DNA of 64,000 nucleotides, taken from the NCBI RefSeq assembly GCF_004104355.1, contig NZ_RJLM01000013.1, positions 41,757 to 105,756 of the forward strand, in the 5' to 3' direction. The translations under genes were made by a program, and so were the position numbers. Positions 36,337-48,100 of this stretch are shown here, one piece after another. Under the pieces are notes generated by a model. It saw nothing but the letters and a program-made list of their open reading frames with translations, was not told the origin of the DNA and ran no database searches. Numbering within the stretch: the first letter of the stretch is position 1; the number at the start of each line of letters is the position of its first letter. The DNA is from Photobacterium chitinilyticum. GTDB lineage: Bacteria; Pseudomonadota; Gammaproteobacteria; Enterobacterales; Vibrionaceae.

Positions 36337-36777
36337 CTAAAGCTGCAGAGCCTTTTTGGCTTTCTGCAAAGCCTTGTCGTAGCGCTGCACCGCCTTCGCC
36401 GCTTTCTTCAACCGTTTATTCTTTTTTTTCGCCAGCATCTTCAGCTGCTTGACCTGCTTTTTGGTCACGGTAGGCAGAACCACAGCCTCTTCTTGTTCAA
36501 CAACGGCAATCGCTGCCAACTGCGTCTGAGCGACTGATGATGGCATAGGTAGCTCACTGACCGGTGGCATTTTCTGTGTTGCCTCAGACGTCGCAGTCGA
36601 GATGGCAGCCAGTGTTCTGGTCCTTGCCAGCGCACTTGGCTTGCACAAGTAGTCTTTGTTACTGGCTGAACGGGCACAGCTGCTGCACACAAACTTGGGC
36701 TCACTGACAATCTTGCTGATTGTTGCAAACTGATCGGCAATTTCGACCCGGCGGTATTTACATAGGGACTTTGCCAT
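36337..36777 (-). CDS. Hypothetical basic protein with Cys cluster
   Basis: Protein of 146 residues that I cannot assign to a named family. The N-terminal third carries CKY (C6) and then CSSCARSASNKDYLCKP (three Cys), a possible zinc site. A Pro/Ser/Ala-rich linker leads to a very basic helical C-terminus (about 100-146) with KKQVKQLKMLAKKKNKRLKK. The form suggests a nucleic-acid or ribosome-associated protein, as in some Vibrionaceae-specific genes; this is inference. Codon use is like the neighbours. It lies alone between rsmJ and a terminator. Confidence 0.7.
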   Translation of the reverse strand: MAKSLCKYRRVEIADQFATISKIVSEPKFVCSSCARSASNKDYLCKPSALARTRTLAAISTATSEATQKMPPVSELPMPSSVAQTQLAAIAVVEQEEAVVLPTVTKKQVKQLKMLAKKKNKRLKKAAKAVQRYDKALQKAKKALQL

Positions 36778-36880
36778 TTACCACTCCTTCAGCAAAAGCC
36801 AATGATTATCACTATTCCTAAGAATATCACTGCATAGCGACAAGCAAAAGACAGGAAAGCGGAGGGTAAAAATTAAAACG

Positions 36881-37654
36881 CTACGATTTCATTGCCGCAA
36901 GTACATAGACATCAAAACGGTTCTTCTTGGTTTCAATTGCCGTTGAGGGTTTTTGACCAGCCAGAAACTCGGCGTAGTCCGGGCGCTTTACCACTACCCG
37001 CTTGGTTGCCAAGGCCATAGCCGGAGCCAATAAGCTGTCAGCATCATTGTCAGCCCCGACCAGAGTCTGAAATACCCGCATTTCCTTCTTCACCAGTGCT
37101 GATTTTTTCTTGTGAGGATACATTGGATCAAGATAGACCACATCTGGCGCAGAAAAGTCAGGATCCGCTGCCAGCTTCTCCAGAGCATCATGGCTCGAGG
37201 CATGCAGCAGGGTAAGGCGTTCACTGATCCAGCCACCAATTTCAGGATCCTGCTGGGCTCGACGCAAACCATCATCAAGCAAAGCCGCCACAACCGGATG
37301 ACGCTCCACCATTTGAACTTTACAGCCCAGCGAAGCCAGAACAAACGCATCACGGCCCAAGCCAGCGGTACCATCTACCACCGTGGGTCTTACGCCACCC
37401 TTCAGACCAACAGCCTTGGCTATTGCCTGGCCTCGTCCGCCGCCAAACTTACGTCGATGGGACGCCGCCCCTCCAACGAGATCAACATATACCGCTCCGA
37501 GCTTTGGCTCATCACGTTTGTGCAGCTCTAGCCTTTCGGTCGTCAGCACTAGGGCAAAAGTGCTATTTTCATCATGGCTCAGCCCCCAACGCAGGGCTAA
37601 TTCATCCAGCTCATGCTGACGGTCAGGCGTGTTACAGATTAAAGCGAGTTGCAC
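36881..37654 (-). CDS. rsmJ: 16S rRNA m2G1516 methyltransferase RsmJ
   Basis: Methylates G1516 of 16S rRNA at N2 using SAM, 257 residues. The family signature is the N-terminal half [23 protein letters not shown], the SAM loop [19 protein letters not shown] and the catalytic [15 protein letters not shown]. The start is GTG at 37652-37654 with GGAG six bases upstream. It is a single gene between the hypothetical basic protein gene and the c-di-GMP gene. Confidence 0.95.
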   Translation of the reverse strand: MQLALICNTPDRQHELDELALRWGLSHDENSTFALVLTTERLELHKRDEPKLGAVYVDLVGGAASHRRKFGGGRGQAIAKAVGLKGGVRPTVVDGTAGLGRDAFVLASLGCKVQMVERHPVVAALLDDGLRRAQQDPEIGGWISERLTLLHASSHDALEKLAADPDFSAPDVVYLDPMYPHKKKSALVKKEMRVFQTLVGADNDADSLLAPAMALATKRVVVKRPDYAEFLAGQKPSTAIETKKNRFDVYVLAAMKS

Positions 37655-37731
37655 AAGATTCTCCGGTAGTAATCAACAAGCCCCCGGCTATATTGCTCGC
37701 ATTGAGCACTTAGGGCGTATAAGGAGCAGGA

Positions 37732-40700
37732 TTATACCACTGCCTCCGAGGGTTGGCGCAACTCGCTCACCAGTTCAGCCAGTGGCTGGGGCTTGCCAAA
37801 TAGATATCCCTGAGCATAGTCGACGCCAAGCTCGTCAAGGCGGGTCAAGATGGCTTCGTTTTCCACAAACTCTGCCACGGTCTGCTTACCCATTTTCTTC
37901 GCCAGCTCATTAATGGCCTTCACCATGGCAAAATCCATCTCGTCATCGGCGATATCACGAACAAACATCCCGTCAATCTTAATAATATCAACCGGCATTC
38001 TTTTCAGATAACCAAACGAGGAGAGCCCGGAACCAAAGTCGTCCAGCGCAATCAGACAGCCCAAAGACTTCAGTTGGGTAAAGAGCAAGATGGCCTCACT
38101 CATATTACCGATAGCTGCCGTTTCGGTAATTTCCAAACACAGTTTATTGGTCGGCAAACCGGAAGCTCGGATTTTATCGACCATGAAATGAACGAAGTCG
38201 CGATTGCCCATTGACTGGCCCGATAGGTTAATCGAACACAGCTCCAATTGCTCAACCGCCGCAGGGTGCGCAACTAACCAGTCAATAACAGCATTGACGA
38301 CATAACGATCTATCAGGTGGGCCAGGTTATATCGCTCTGCCGCCGGCATAAACAATCCCGGAGAGATCATGGAGCCGTCATTTTCACGGATCCTGACCAG
38401 AATTTCGTAATGTTGTTTCCGGCTGGTTGAGGTCAGCGGGGCTATTTGCTGGGCATGTAGCTCCAGTCGCTTCTCAGCCAGCGCTTTTCGAATAAGATTC
38501 ACACACTCCATTTCCAGCTCGCGGCGTTTTAGCTCCTCGTCATCCGGATGGTAGAGGTGAAGACGATTTCGTCCCTCGTCTTTGGCGGCGTAACAGGCGG
38601 TATCGGCTTGAGCGTGAACCTGCTGGGTCGAGCCAGCTGTTTCATCGATAAGCCGGATCCCTATCGAACCACTGAAACTAAACCGGTTGTTCTGCCAGTA
38701 AAATTCGGCCTCTTCCAGCAGGAGCAATATTTCATTACCAAACTTCACCGCCTCAACTGGGCTGCAGTTACGCAGGATAATGGCAAACTCATCCCCTCCC
38801 AAGCGGGACAATGTCGCTCTGTCCGGCGTGATCCCCCGCAGCAGCAGGGCTACTTGCTTCAGAGCTTCATCACCGGCTTCGTGACCAGCGGTGTCGTTAA
38901 TGACCTTGAATTGGTCAAGGTCGATATAGAGCATCGCATGACGGGCCCCTTTATTCCTCGCTTCAAGCAGCACTTCTTCCAGCTGCTGCTCAAAGTGGTT
39001 CCGGTTATACAAATCCGTCAGGTAATCATGGCACGCCTGGTATTCCAGCTGCGCCTCCAGTTCGCGGGTAGAGGTAATATCTTCTCCCACCAACAGAAGC
39101 TGAAGCTTGGACTGGGTCGGGCGAATAGTCTCGCGGATCCAGACAGTATGGCCATCAGCACACTTATATCTCAGCTGGCGACGCCAGAGCTTCTGTTCAT
39201 TGGTCTCGCGAACACCCGAGATATACTGCTGTGGCAATGGCACATCATCATAATAAAAGTCCGTAACCTTATGCCCGAGCAACTGCCGCTTACTATAGCC
39301 GAGCAGATCGGCTGCAAATTGGTTAACCGACTGAATACGGGCCTGATTATCGACAGCCAGTAATATAACGGGTTGCTGCTCGTACAGCAGGCGGTAGCTG
39401 ACCTCCCTTTCTCGCAGCTTTTCTTCCATCTGATGGCGAGAAGTGACATCACGGGCTTCAAATAGAAGCTGCTCTGCCTCACCGACCGACTCCGGCATCC
39501 GCTTCATGGCAATATCCAATACCCGTCGGCCGTCATCATTGCTCTGGATCTCGACTTCAAAACGAACCCGCTGATCCTGCCAGGCCGCATAAAAGGCCTT
39601 GCTTAGTCGCACCACAGTCTCTTGTTCCCAGCAATGCCAGCGCCACACCGGGCGATCGTATTTGATGATTGAGCGGCCGACCAGGTTCTGCAGGGCAAGA
39701 TTGCCCGAGATCAACACACCGTTGTAATCGAGGATCCCGATATACTGGAAGCTCTGATCAAACACCCCCTCAAACAATGCCCGACTCTGTTGCAGCTTTT
39801 GCTCGCTCTTATGCAAACGACGGATAATCAGGCTAAGGAAGACAATAATCGCCGCCATGATAACGACCGCAATCGTCATCGCACGCAGCTCTTTGTTGTA
39901 ACGTTCAAACCAGCTCTGCGGCTTGTTCATCACCACCACATCATCTGGCACGGTAAGGCCCCAGCGCAGCAAAGCCTGATGGTTAAACATCTCCTTGCCC
40001 GCACTATGCGTAAACATTGGCAGCTGACTGACATCACCATTAATAATCGTCACCAGCAGCTGGCCGATGAGCTGTCCCTGCTCAAAGCCACTGATCATGG
40101 TGCCGCCCACGACACCGTGTTCGAGCAGATACTGGTACGAGGCATACACCGGAGCCGATGCTCCCTCGGTCAGCGTATCGACAAAAGAACGGCTGCCCAT
40201 GTAGTTCCCGCTGCTATCAAAATAGTAGCTCAAGAAAATAATCGCGGATTGATCCGGCAATAAGGCCGCCTGGGAATAAATGTCACTGAATTTTCCCGAT
40301 GACAGGCGGTGCACCACAAGATCCGAGGGGTTTAACGTTAGATAATCATCGATTTCCTGCCACATCGCCTGCCCGGTATAGGTTTCATCGGCAATGACAT
40401 AAATCTGCTGTAAATCTGGCTGCTGAGACAGGGCCAAGGCGATATTATCTATAGGGTCGCTGACCTCAAGCACTCCTGTCACCTGAGCCAGCCGGTCATG
40501 TTTCTCGGGCTGATAGTTGTTGATCCCCACCATCAATACCGGTGTATCACCGACTTCCTCAGACAGCTGATTAACCAACCACAGAGCATGATCATCCGTG
40601 ACGACAATCGCCCGGTATTTCTCGCGGGTCAACTTGGTCCGGTAGATATCCAGCAGTTCATTGAGATAGCCATCAGACTGATAGCGCTTACTATCCATAT

Positions 40701-40902
40701 AGCTGACATGAAGTGGGATACCATAAGGTTGCGAGGCCGACTCCAGCCCGGCTTGCAGCGAATCCGTCCAGCTCATTCCTTGATGATAGGAATGGATAAC
40801 CAGGGTATCTTTCACCTGAGCATAGGAAGGAGCCACCAGCAGCGTGAGAAACAAAGCTAGAAACCGCATAAAACGTCGAAAGATCCTGTCGTCAAAGTCC
40901 AT
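37732..40902 (-). CDS. ABC-substrate-binding/PAS/GGDEF/EAL c-di-GMP signalling protein
   Basis: Large inner-membrane sensor, 1056 residues. Order: signal peptide (about 1-28), periplasmic ABC-transporter-type substrate-binding domain (30-330), membrane helix (342-360), PAS (375-490), PAS (500-615), GGDEF (625-785), EAL (800-1045). The cyclase motif GGDEF (702-706) is intact. The phosphodiesterase signature reads EIL (833-835) rather than EAL, with the catalytic Glu kept; downstream ligands LEITET, DDFGSG, IKID and EFVEN are all present. Both activities are therefore possible. The ligand of the sensor domain is unknown. The start is uncertain: a GTG nine codons earlier and an ATG eleven codons later are alternatives. 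Confidence 0.88.
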   Translation of the reverse strand: MDFDDRIFRRFMRFLALFLTLLVAPSYAQVKDTLVIHSYHQGMSWTDSLQAGLESASQPYGIPLHVSYMDSKRYQSDGYLNELLDIYRTKLTREKYRAIVVTDDHALWLVNQLSEEVGDTPVLMVGINNYQPEKHDRLAQVTGVLEVSDPIDNIALALSQQPDLQQIYVIADETYTGQAMWQEIDDYLTLNPSDLVVHRLSSGKFSDIYSQAALLPDQSAIIFLSYYFDSSGNYMGSRSFVDTLTEGASAPVYASYQYLLEHGVVGGTMISGFEQGQLIGQLLVTIINGDVSQLPMFTHSAGKEMFNHQALLRWGLTVPDDVVVMNKPQSWFERYNKELRAMTIAVVIMAAIIVFLSLIIRRLHKSEQKLQQSRALFEGVFDQSFQYIGILDYNGVLISGNLALQNLVGRSIIKYDRPVWRWHCWEQETVVRLSKAFYAAWQDQRVRFEVEIQSNDDGRRVLDIAMKRMPESVGEAEQLLFEARDVTSRHQMEEKLREREVSYRLLYEQQPVILLAVDNQARIQSVNQFAADLLGYSKRQLLGHKVTDFYYDDVPLPQQYISGVRETNEQKLWRRQLRYKCADGHTVWIRETIRPTQSKLQLLLVGEDITSTRELEAQLEYQACHDYLTDLYNRNHFEQQLEEVLLEARNKGARHAMLYIDLDQFKVINDTAGHEAGDEALKQVALLLRGITPDRATLSRLGGDEFAIILRNCSPVEAVKFGNEILLLLEEAEFYWQNNRFSFSGSIGIRLIDETAGSTQQVHAQADTACYAAKDEGRNRLHLYHPDDEELKRRELEMECVNLIRKALAEKRLELHAQQIAPLTSTSRKQHYEILVRIRENDGSMISPGLFMPAAERYNLAHLIDRYVVNAVIDWLVAHPAAVEQLELCSINLSGQSMGNRDFVHFMVDKIRASGLPTNKLCLEITETAAIGNMSEAILLFTQLKSLGCLIALDDFGSGLSSFGYLKRMPVDIIKIDGMFVRDIADDEMDFAMVKAINELAKKMGKQTVAEFVENEAILTRLDELGVDYAQGYLFGKPQPLAELVSELRQPSEAVV

Positions 40903-41031
40903 GTAATGTGCCAGCCTAGCAGCTAGCACCGCTGTATATTCACAGCACGATTAGGTCTGATTATTAGATACTGAAGCCAGCTCAGTATAAGATATGAGCT
41001 GTATCGGATAAACAAGGGATAACACAAAACC

Positions 41032-41493
41032 ATGACCCAGCCACCACGGATTGATGATTTAGATCGCGATATCCTCAACGCCCTGATGAACGATGCCCGG
41101 ATCCCGTATGCGGAAATGGCCAAGCGCTTTAATGTCAGCCCCGCCACGGTGCATGTGCGGGTGGAGAAAATGCGGGCCGCAGAAATCATTACCGGTACCG
41201 AAGTGGTTGTTAACCCGAAATTACTCGGCTATGACGTATGTTGCTTTATCGGTATCAACCTCAACGCTGCCCGTGATTACCATTCGGCTCTGGCCAAGCT
41301 CAATGAGCTTGATGAGGTTGTCGAAGCCTATTACACCACCGGGGCGTATAATATCTTCGTTAAGCTGATGTGTAGGTCGATTGAAGAGCTGCAGCATGTG
41401 CTGATTGACAAGCTTCAGGCCATTGACGAGGTGCAGTCCACCGAAACACTGATTTCCTTGCAGAATCCGATCAACCGGAACGTAAGCCCGTAA
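41032..41493 (+). CDS. asnC: Lrp/AsnC-family regulator AsnC
   Basis: Regulator of 153 residues: N-terminal HTH (DRDILNALMNDARIPYAEMAKRFNVSPATVHVRVEKM, given here only as its position, residues 10-46) and C-terminal RAM effector domain. The sequence is closest in feel to E. coli AsnC, which responds to asparagine and activates asnA. No asnA is adjacent. The gene is divergent from the c-di-GMP gene and its stop codon touches a heptanucleotide repeat array. Confidence 0.9.
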   Translation: MTQPPRIDDLDRDILNALMNDARIPYAEMAKRFNVSPATVHVRVEKMRAAEIITGTEVVVNPKLLGYDVCCFIGINLNAARDYHSALAKLNELDEVVEAYYTTGAYNIFVKLMCRSIEELQHVLIDKLQAIDEVQSTETLISLQNPINRNVSP

Positions 41494-41577
41494 GAGGTGA
41501 GAGGTGAGAGGTGAGAGGCGAGAGGCGAGAGGCGAGAGGCGAGAGGCGAGAGGCGAGAGGCGAGAGGCGAGAGGCGA
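41494..41577. repeat. Heptanucleotide tandem array (12 units)
   Basis: Twelve 7-base units begin directly after the asnC stop: three of GAGGTGA and nine of GAGGCGA, with no interruption. The array lies between the convergent asnC and hemB genes. Perfect short tandem arrays of this kind change length by slipped-strand pairing. Confidence 0.95.
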
Positions 41578-41622
41578 GATAGCATATCCCGCCTCAATAA
41601 CCCGTTAATACCCGATTGAGTA

Positions 41623-43516
<1,894 letters not shown>

Positions 43517-43546
43517 TTGGTTATCCGTTATCCTTTGAGTTTTTGT

Positions 43547-43572
43547 ATAAAAAAACCGGCCATTGGCCGGTT
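43547..43572 (-). terminator. Terminator of tatABC
   Basis: Perfect AACCGGCC / GGCCGGTT hairpin with a 3-base loop, followed by a T run on the minus strand. Confidence 0.85.
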
Positions 43573-43591
43573 CTTCAGTCATGCGTTCTGC

Positions 43592-44347
43592 TTACTGTTC
43601 GTCATGTTCAGTAGTTTCGCCTTCTTCATCGCGGATATAAAAACGCGAGAAGAACAACCCTACCTCAAACAGCAAACACATCGGTATCGCCAACAACGTC
43701 TGCGAAATGATGTCTGGCGGCGTCAGCATCATACCCACCACAAATGCTGCCACAACAATGAATGGCCGCTTTTGTTTCAGGGTTTGCGGATCGGTCGCAC
43801 CGGTCCAGCACAACAGAATAATGGCAACCGGGATCTCAAATGCAATACCGAAAGCCATAAACAGTGCCAGTACAAAATCGAGATAGCTGGCAATGTCTGT
43901 TGCAACCTGTACCCCTTCCGGCGCAATGCTGGTAAAGAAACCAAACACGAGTGGGAAGACGACAAAATAAGCAAAGGATACGCCGGCGTAAAACAGCAGC
44001 GAGCTGGAAAACAGCAGCGGCATGATCAGCTTACGTTCGTGTTTGTACAGACCCGGTGCGATAAAGCCCCAAACCTGATGCAAAATCATAGGTACAGCAA
44101 CAAACACTGAGGTAACCAAAGTGAGTTTTATTGGAGTGAAGAAAGGTGATGCCACATCCGTTGCAATCATCGTCGCCCCATCAGGCAGACGCTCTACCAA
44201 AGGTGCCGACAAAAACGCATAAATGTCGTTGGCAAACCAAACCAGACCAAGAAAAACCACCATTACACTCAACATGGAACGCAGCAGCCGATTACGCAGC
44301 TCTACCAAATGGCTGAATAACGGTTGCGTTTCTTCGACTGTAGACAT
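43592..44347 (-). CDS. tatC: Sec-independent translocase subunit TatC
   Basis: Multi-spanning core of the twin-arginine translocase, 251 residues with six membrane helices. It binds the RR signal peptide together with TatB. Family stretches are [47 protein letters not shown] and [24 protein letters not shown]. It lies 11 bases after tatB. Confidence 0.97.
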   Translation of the reverse strand: MSTVEETQPLFSHLVELRNRLLRSMLSVMVVFLGLVWFANDIYAFLSAPLVERLPDGATMIATDVASPFFTPIKLTLVTSVFVAVPMILHQVWGFIAPGLYKHERKLIMPLLFSSSLLFYAGVSFAYFVVFPLVFGFFTSIAPEGVQVATDIASYLDFVLALFMAFGIAFEIPVAIILLCWTGATDPQTLKQKRPFIVVAAFVVGMMLTPPDIISQTLLAIPMCLLFEVGLFFSRFYIRDEEGETTEHDEQ

Positions 44348-44358
44348 AGTGATGTAAT

Positions 44359-44697
44359 TTAATCCTGCTTTTGAGAAGTCGTTGCTGAGGTGTGCTCGTC
44401 TTTCTCAGCATAGGGACGCTGCACATCCGCGGCGGCTTGTTTCAGCTCTTCCACAGAATCACGCAGTTCAGGCGATAAGTCCTTCATTCCCATTTGCTCG
44501 GCCTTTTTCAGATTCTCCTGCAATTCCTGAATTTTCAGTTCTTGCGACAGTTCATCTTTCACTGAATTAGCCATATTACGAGCAGCGCCCACCCAGCGCG
44601 ATACCGAACGTATCGCGACGGGAAGGCGTTCCGGCCCCAGTACTACCAATCCCACCACCGAGATCAGTATTAACTCCCAGAACCCGATATCAAACAC
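44359..44697 (-). CDS. tatB: Twin-arginine translocase subunit TatB
   Basis: Receptor subunit with one N-terminal membrane helix ([26 protein letters not shown]), an amphipathic helix ([23 protein letters not shown]) and a polar tail; 112 residues. The conserved FDIGFWEL start and GPERLP motif distinguish it from TatA. The start codon is GTG. It follows tatA by three bases. Confidence 0.95.
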   Translation of the reverse strand: MFDIGFWELILISVVGLVVLGPERLPVAIRSVSRWVGAARNMANSVKDELSQELKIQELQENLKKAEQMGMKDLSPELRDSVEELKQAAADVQRPYAEKDEHTSATTSQKQD

Positions 44698-44700
44698 GCG

Positions 44701-44949
44701 TTAAACCTGCTCTTTGTCTTTTTGGCTCTTTTGAGCCTGCTCACCTTGCTGATCATCAGCAAGTTTCTTTTGGTCGAAATCCGCGTCTGCTTCTTTCTTG
44801 GCTGCTGAGTCCTCGTCACCGATCGCTTTCTTAAAGCCCTTCACGGCAGAACCCAAATCACCGCCCAGCGAGCGTAGTTTCTTGGTTCCGAACAGAAGCA
44901 CAATGATCAGTGCAATGATAAGCAATTGCCAAATACTAATACCACCCAT
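44701..44949 (-). CDS. tatA: Twin-arginine translocase subunit TatA
   Basis: Pore-forming subunit, 82 residues: short N-terminal helix ([22 protein letters not shown]), then the amphipathic helix [20 protein letters not shown] and an acidic/basic polar tail. It is the first gene of the tatABC operon, with its ATG 68 bases after the ubiB stop, in the same direction. Co-transcription with the ubi genes is likely in this gene order. Confidence 0.95.
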   Translation of the reverse strand: MGGISIWQLLIIALIIVLLFGTKKLRSLGGDLGSAVKGFKKAIGDEDSAAKKEADADFDQKKLADDQQGEQAQKSQKDKEQV

Positions 44950-45017
44950 GCTTGTTTTACCTCAGCTAATTGTGGTTGATAACAAAAACGATATGTTTAG
45001 GCTGCATACTTTACCTG

Positions 45018-46655
45018 CTATTTTCGGCAAGCACGCCACCCAAGTAACCAAAACGTGACCCCCGTAACGGCAGAAACCGTTGGATAAGTTTCAATATGAT
45101 TACTAAAAAGTATGGCAGAACATACAACCAGGGTTGCACCAATGCCAAAATAGAACCTTGCCTGGCCCTGATAACGCCGATTATCCATGAAATTGTCGTA
45201 AAGTGTATCAATTCGCTGATTCAGTGCATTGCCCTGGCGCAAACTGTCGTACAGTAATTCCGGCAACTCCGGTAGTTTTTCGGCCCAGAACGGCGCCCTA
45301 CTTTTAACACCTTCAATCACCGCCTGTGGTCCAACCTGACGAGACATCCAGTCTTCCAGAAACGGCTTGGCGGTATCCCACAAATCCAACTGCGGATACA
45401 GCTGACGCCCGAGCCCCTCAACATACAACAAGGTTTTCTGCAGTAAGACCAACTGCGGCTGTACTTCCATGTTGAAGCGACGTGCGGTATTAAACAGATT
45501 CAGCAATACATGGCCAAAGGAAATTTCAGCCAGCGGCTTTTCAAAAATAGGCTCGCACACCGTTCGGATTGCGAACTCAAAGTCATCAACATTGGTATCT
45601 TTCGGTACCCAGCCTGAATCCACATGAAGCTCGGCGACTTTTCGGTAGTCGCGATTGAAAAAGGCCAGTAAGTTTTCCGCCAGGTAACGCTTGTCATCCC
45701 GGTTTAGGGTGCCGACGATACCACAATCAAGCGCAATCCACTGCGGATTTTCAGGATTTTCACGGGCGACAAAGATATTGCCGGGATGCATGTCGGCATG
45801 GAAGAAGCTGTCACGAAATACTTGGGTAAAAAAGATATTCACGGCATTTTCAGACAACAACTTCAGATCGGTGCCATTGGCGACCAACGCATCAATGTCA
45901 GAGACCTGGATGCCGTAGATACGCTCCATCACCAGCAGTCGTTCACTGCTGAGCTCAGTATATACCTCAGGGACATACAGCATATCACTGTCTTCGAAGT
46001 TACGTCGCAGCTGAATGCCGTTAGCCGCTTCGCGCATCAGATCCAACTCGTCCAGCAACGTTTTCTCATACTCGCGTACCACTTCGACCGGGCGTAGACG
46101 GCGCGCTTCCGGCAAAATACGCGACAGAATACGTGCCATCCGGTACATGAGTTTAATATCGGCCTGAATAACAGGCAGGATATCCGGGCGAATCACCTTG
46201 AGCACTATCTTGCGGCCATCAGCCTTCAGGGTTGCCGTATGCACCTGGGCAATGGAGGCTGATGCCAGCGGTGTTTCATCAAAATCATCGAACCAGGTTT
46301 CCAGCGGACCACCCAGCGACTGTTCCATCTGTTTCTTGGCCAGCTTGCCGTCAAACGGAGCAACCTGATCCTGTAGCATTGCCAGCTGATCGGCAATATG
46401 CGGCGGAAACAGATCGCGACGGGTCGACATCATCTGACCAAATTTGATCCATACAGGGCCCAACTCCTGTAAAGCCAGCCTCAAGCGGGTGCCAAGCGGC
46501 TTGTCTTCATGCTGGTTCTTAATCCAGAACAGCGACTTTCGCACCATTTTCGGCACTTCAACGCGCGGATCATCGGGCAGGAACTCATCCAGCCCATAGC
46601 GCAGCTTAACCGTGGTAATTTTATAGAGGCGCTTAAACTCCGAGTAGGTCATCAT
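45018..46655 (-). CDS. ubiB: Ubiquinone biosynthesis ATPase/kinase-like UbiB
   Basis: Atypical kinase-like protein that supports ubiquinone synthesis, probably as an ATPase that extracts intermediates, 545 residues. The KxGQ motif of the family is visible in [17 protein letters not shown], then [17 protein letters not shown] and LDCGIVG. Two C-terminal hydrophobic segments anchor it to the membrane. It follows ubiJ by three bases in the ubiE-ubiJ-ubiB unit. Confidence 0.97.
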   Translation of the reverse strand: MMTYSEFKRLYKITTVKLRYGLDEFLPDDPRVEVPKMVRKSLFWIKNQHEDKPLGTRLRLALQELGPVWIKFGQMMSTRRDLFPPHIADQLAMLQDQVAPFDGKLAKKQMEQSLGGPLETWFDDFDETPLASASIAQVHTATLKADGRKIVLKVIRPDILPVIQADIKLMYRMARILSRILPEARRLRPVEVVREYEKTLLDELDLMREAANGIQLRRNFEDSDMLYVPEVYTELSSERLLVMERIYGIQVSDIDALVANGTDLKLLSENAVNIFFTQVFRDSFFHADMHPGNIFVARENPENPQWIALDCGIVGTLNRDDKRYLAENLLAFFNRDYRKVAELHVDSGWVPKDTNVDDFEFAIRTVCEPIFEKPLAEISFGHVLLNLFNTARRFNMEVQPQLVLLQKTLLYVEGLGRQLYPQLDLWDTAKPFLEDWMSRQVGPQAVIEGVKSRAPFWAEKLPELPELLYDSLRQGNALNQRIDTLYDNFMDNRRYQGQARFYFGIGATLVVCSAILFSNHIETYPTVSAVTGVTFWLLGWRACRK

Positions 46656-46658
46656 GGT

Positions 46659-47264
46659 TTAACGTAACCTCAACAGCTGGTTCAGGCGCGACTCAAAGCG
46701 GGCGACATCAGATTTCAAATCATCGACCTGATCGGCAAAATGAGCAATTTCCAGAGCCTGAGGGGCAAGCTTCCATTCTTCGGTGATCACTTCTGCCAAA
46801 TCACGCTGACGACGCTCGGCTCCCTGGCGAATCCTTTGTGCGCCACTTTTCAGTCCGCTCACCAAGGTATGGGCAACAATATCCCCCGTGTACTGCGACA
46901 GCTTTTCTTCCACATCAGGCTTCAGCCCGCTCAGTAATGCAGAGAACTGCTGAGCCAACTGGATATCACCTTCCAGCGCCAGTTTATCGGCCTTGATCAG
47001 CTGGGTTAGGTTCGCCTGCTGGCGCAACTCCGGCAGAACGGTGAGGTTAAGCGCGAGATCGCAATCCACATCTCCCTCATAAGCAGCCAGCACATCAATC
47101 TGCTGGCTAAAAATAAAGACGAGCTTCTTACCGAATTCATGAATGGTTACGCTAATAACCTTACCGCGCAAGCGTCCCAGACGGCGTTGGCTTTCAACGT
47201 CATCTTTCAGTAGGGTGTTAAGCGAGGTTTCTACCGCGCCAGTAACAAAAGCATCGAATGACAT
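46659..47264 (-). CDS. ubiJ: Ubiquinone biosynthesis accessory factor UbiJ
   Basis: SCP2-domain lipid-binding protein, 201 residues, that with UbiK assists the late hydroxylation and methylation complex. The SCP2 part (about 15-115) is followed by a helical C-terminus. AGGAC is just before the ATG at 47264; the extra 12 codons upstream overlap the ubiE region and are not supported. It sits seven bases after ubiE. Confidence 0.92.
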   Translation of the reverse strand: MSFDAFVTGAVETSLNTLLKDDVESQRRLGRLRGKVISVTIHEFGKKLVFIFSQQIDVLAAYEGDVDCDLALNLTVLPELRQQANLTQLIKADKLALEGDIQLAQQFSALLSGLKPDVEEKLSQYTGDIVAHTLVSGLKSGAQRIRQGAERRQRDLAEVITEEWKLAPQALEIAHFADQVDDLKSDVARFESRLNQLLRLR

Positions 47265-47271
47265 AATGTCC

Positions 47272-48027
47272 TCAGAACTTGTAGCCGCGGTGCAGGGCAA
47301 CGATACCGCCCGTCAGGTTGTAGTACTGGGTCTGCTCAAAACCAGCATCTTTCATCATACCTTCCAGCGTATCCTGATCCGGGTGCATGCGGATGGACTC
47401 AGCCAGATAACGATAGCTCTCCGAATCATTGGCAATCAACTCACCCATTTTCGGCAATAGGTGGAATGAATAGGCATCATAGACTTTCGACAACGCTTCA
47501 ACCTTCGGCTTGGAAAACTCCAACACTAACAAACGACCGCCCGGTTTCAGTACCCGGTACATCGAGCGCAGGGCCTTTTCTTTATCGGTCACATTACGCA
47601 GACAAAAACTTATGGTAATACAGTCAAAATAGTCATCCGGGAATGGCAACTCTTCGGCATTAGCCTGTACATAGCCAACATTGCCGACAATACCGATATC
47701 ACGCAGCTTGCTTCGGCCCACTTTCAGCATAGAGTTGTTGATATCAGCCAGTACAACCTGGCCACCGTCACCAACAATACGCGAGAACTTGGCTGTCAGA
47801 TCGCCTGTACCACCACCTAAATCCAACACACGATGGCCACGGCGAACACCACTGCAGTCAATGGTAAAGCGCTTCCATACCCGATGGATACCCATCGACA
47901 TCATATCGTTCATGATGTCATATTTCGCGGCTACGGAATGGAATACTTCCGCGACCAGATCCGCTTTCTCTTCCTTGGCTACAGTACGATAGCCAAAATG
48001 GGTCGTATCTTGTGTGGTGTCCGTCAT
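47272..48027 (-). CDS. ubiE: Ubiquinone/menaquinone C-methyltransferase UbiE
   Basis: SAM-dependent methyltransferase that C-methylates the benzoquinol (ubiquinone) and demethylmenaquinol (menaquinone) rings, 251 residues. Signature parts are [22 protein letters not shown], the SAM loop [32 protein letters not shown] and [20 protein letters not shown]. It is the first gene of ubiE-J-B, followed by tatABC. Confidence 0.97.
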   Translation of the reverse strand: MTDTTQDTTHFGYRTVAKEEKADLVAEVFHSVAAKYDIMNDMMSMGIHRVWKRFTIDCSGVRRGHRVLDLGGGTGDLTAKFSRIVGDGGQVVLADINNSMLKVGRSKLRDIGIVGNVGYVQANAEELPFPDDYFDCITISFCLRNVTDKEKALRSMYRVLKPGGRLLVLEFSKPKVEALSKVYDAYSFHLLPKMGELIANDSESYRYLAESIRMHPDQDTLEGMMKDAGFEQTQYYNLTGGIVALHRGYKF

Positions 48028-48100
48028 GCTATATCCGTCATGCTGTATGTGTTTAATTATCCGGCTTAGTGTACTTGATGGCTACGGTTTGCTCAAAGCT

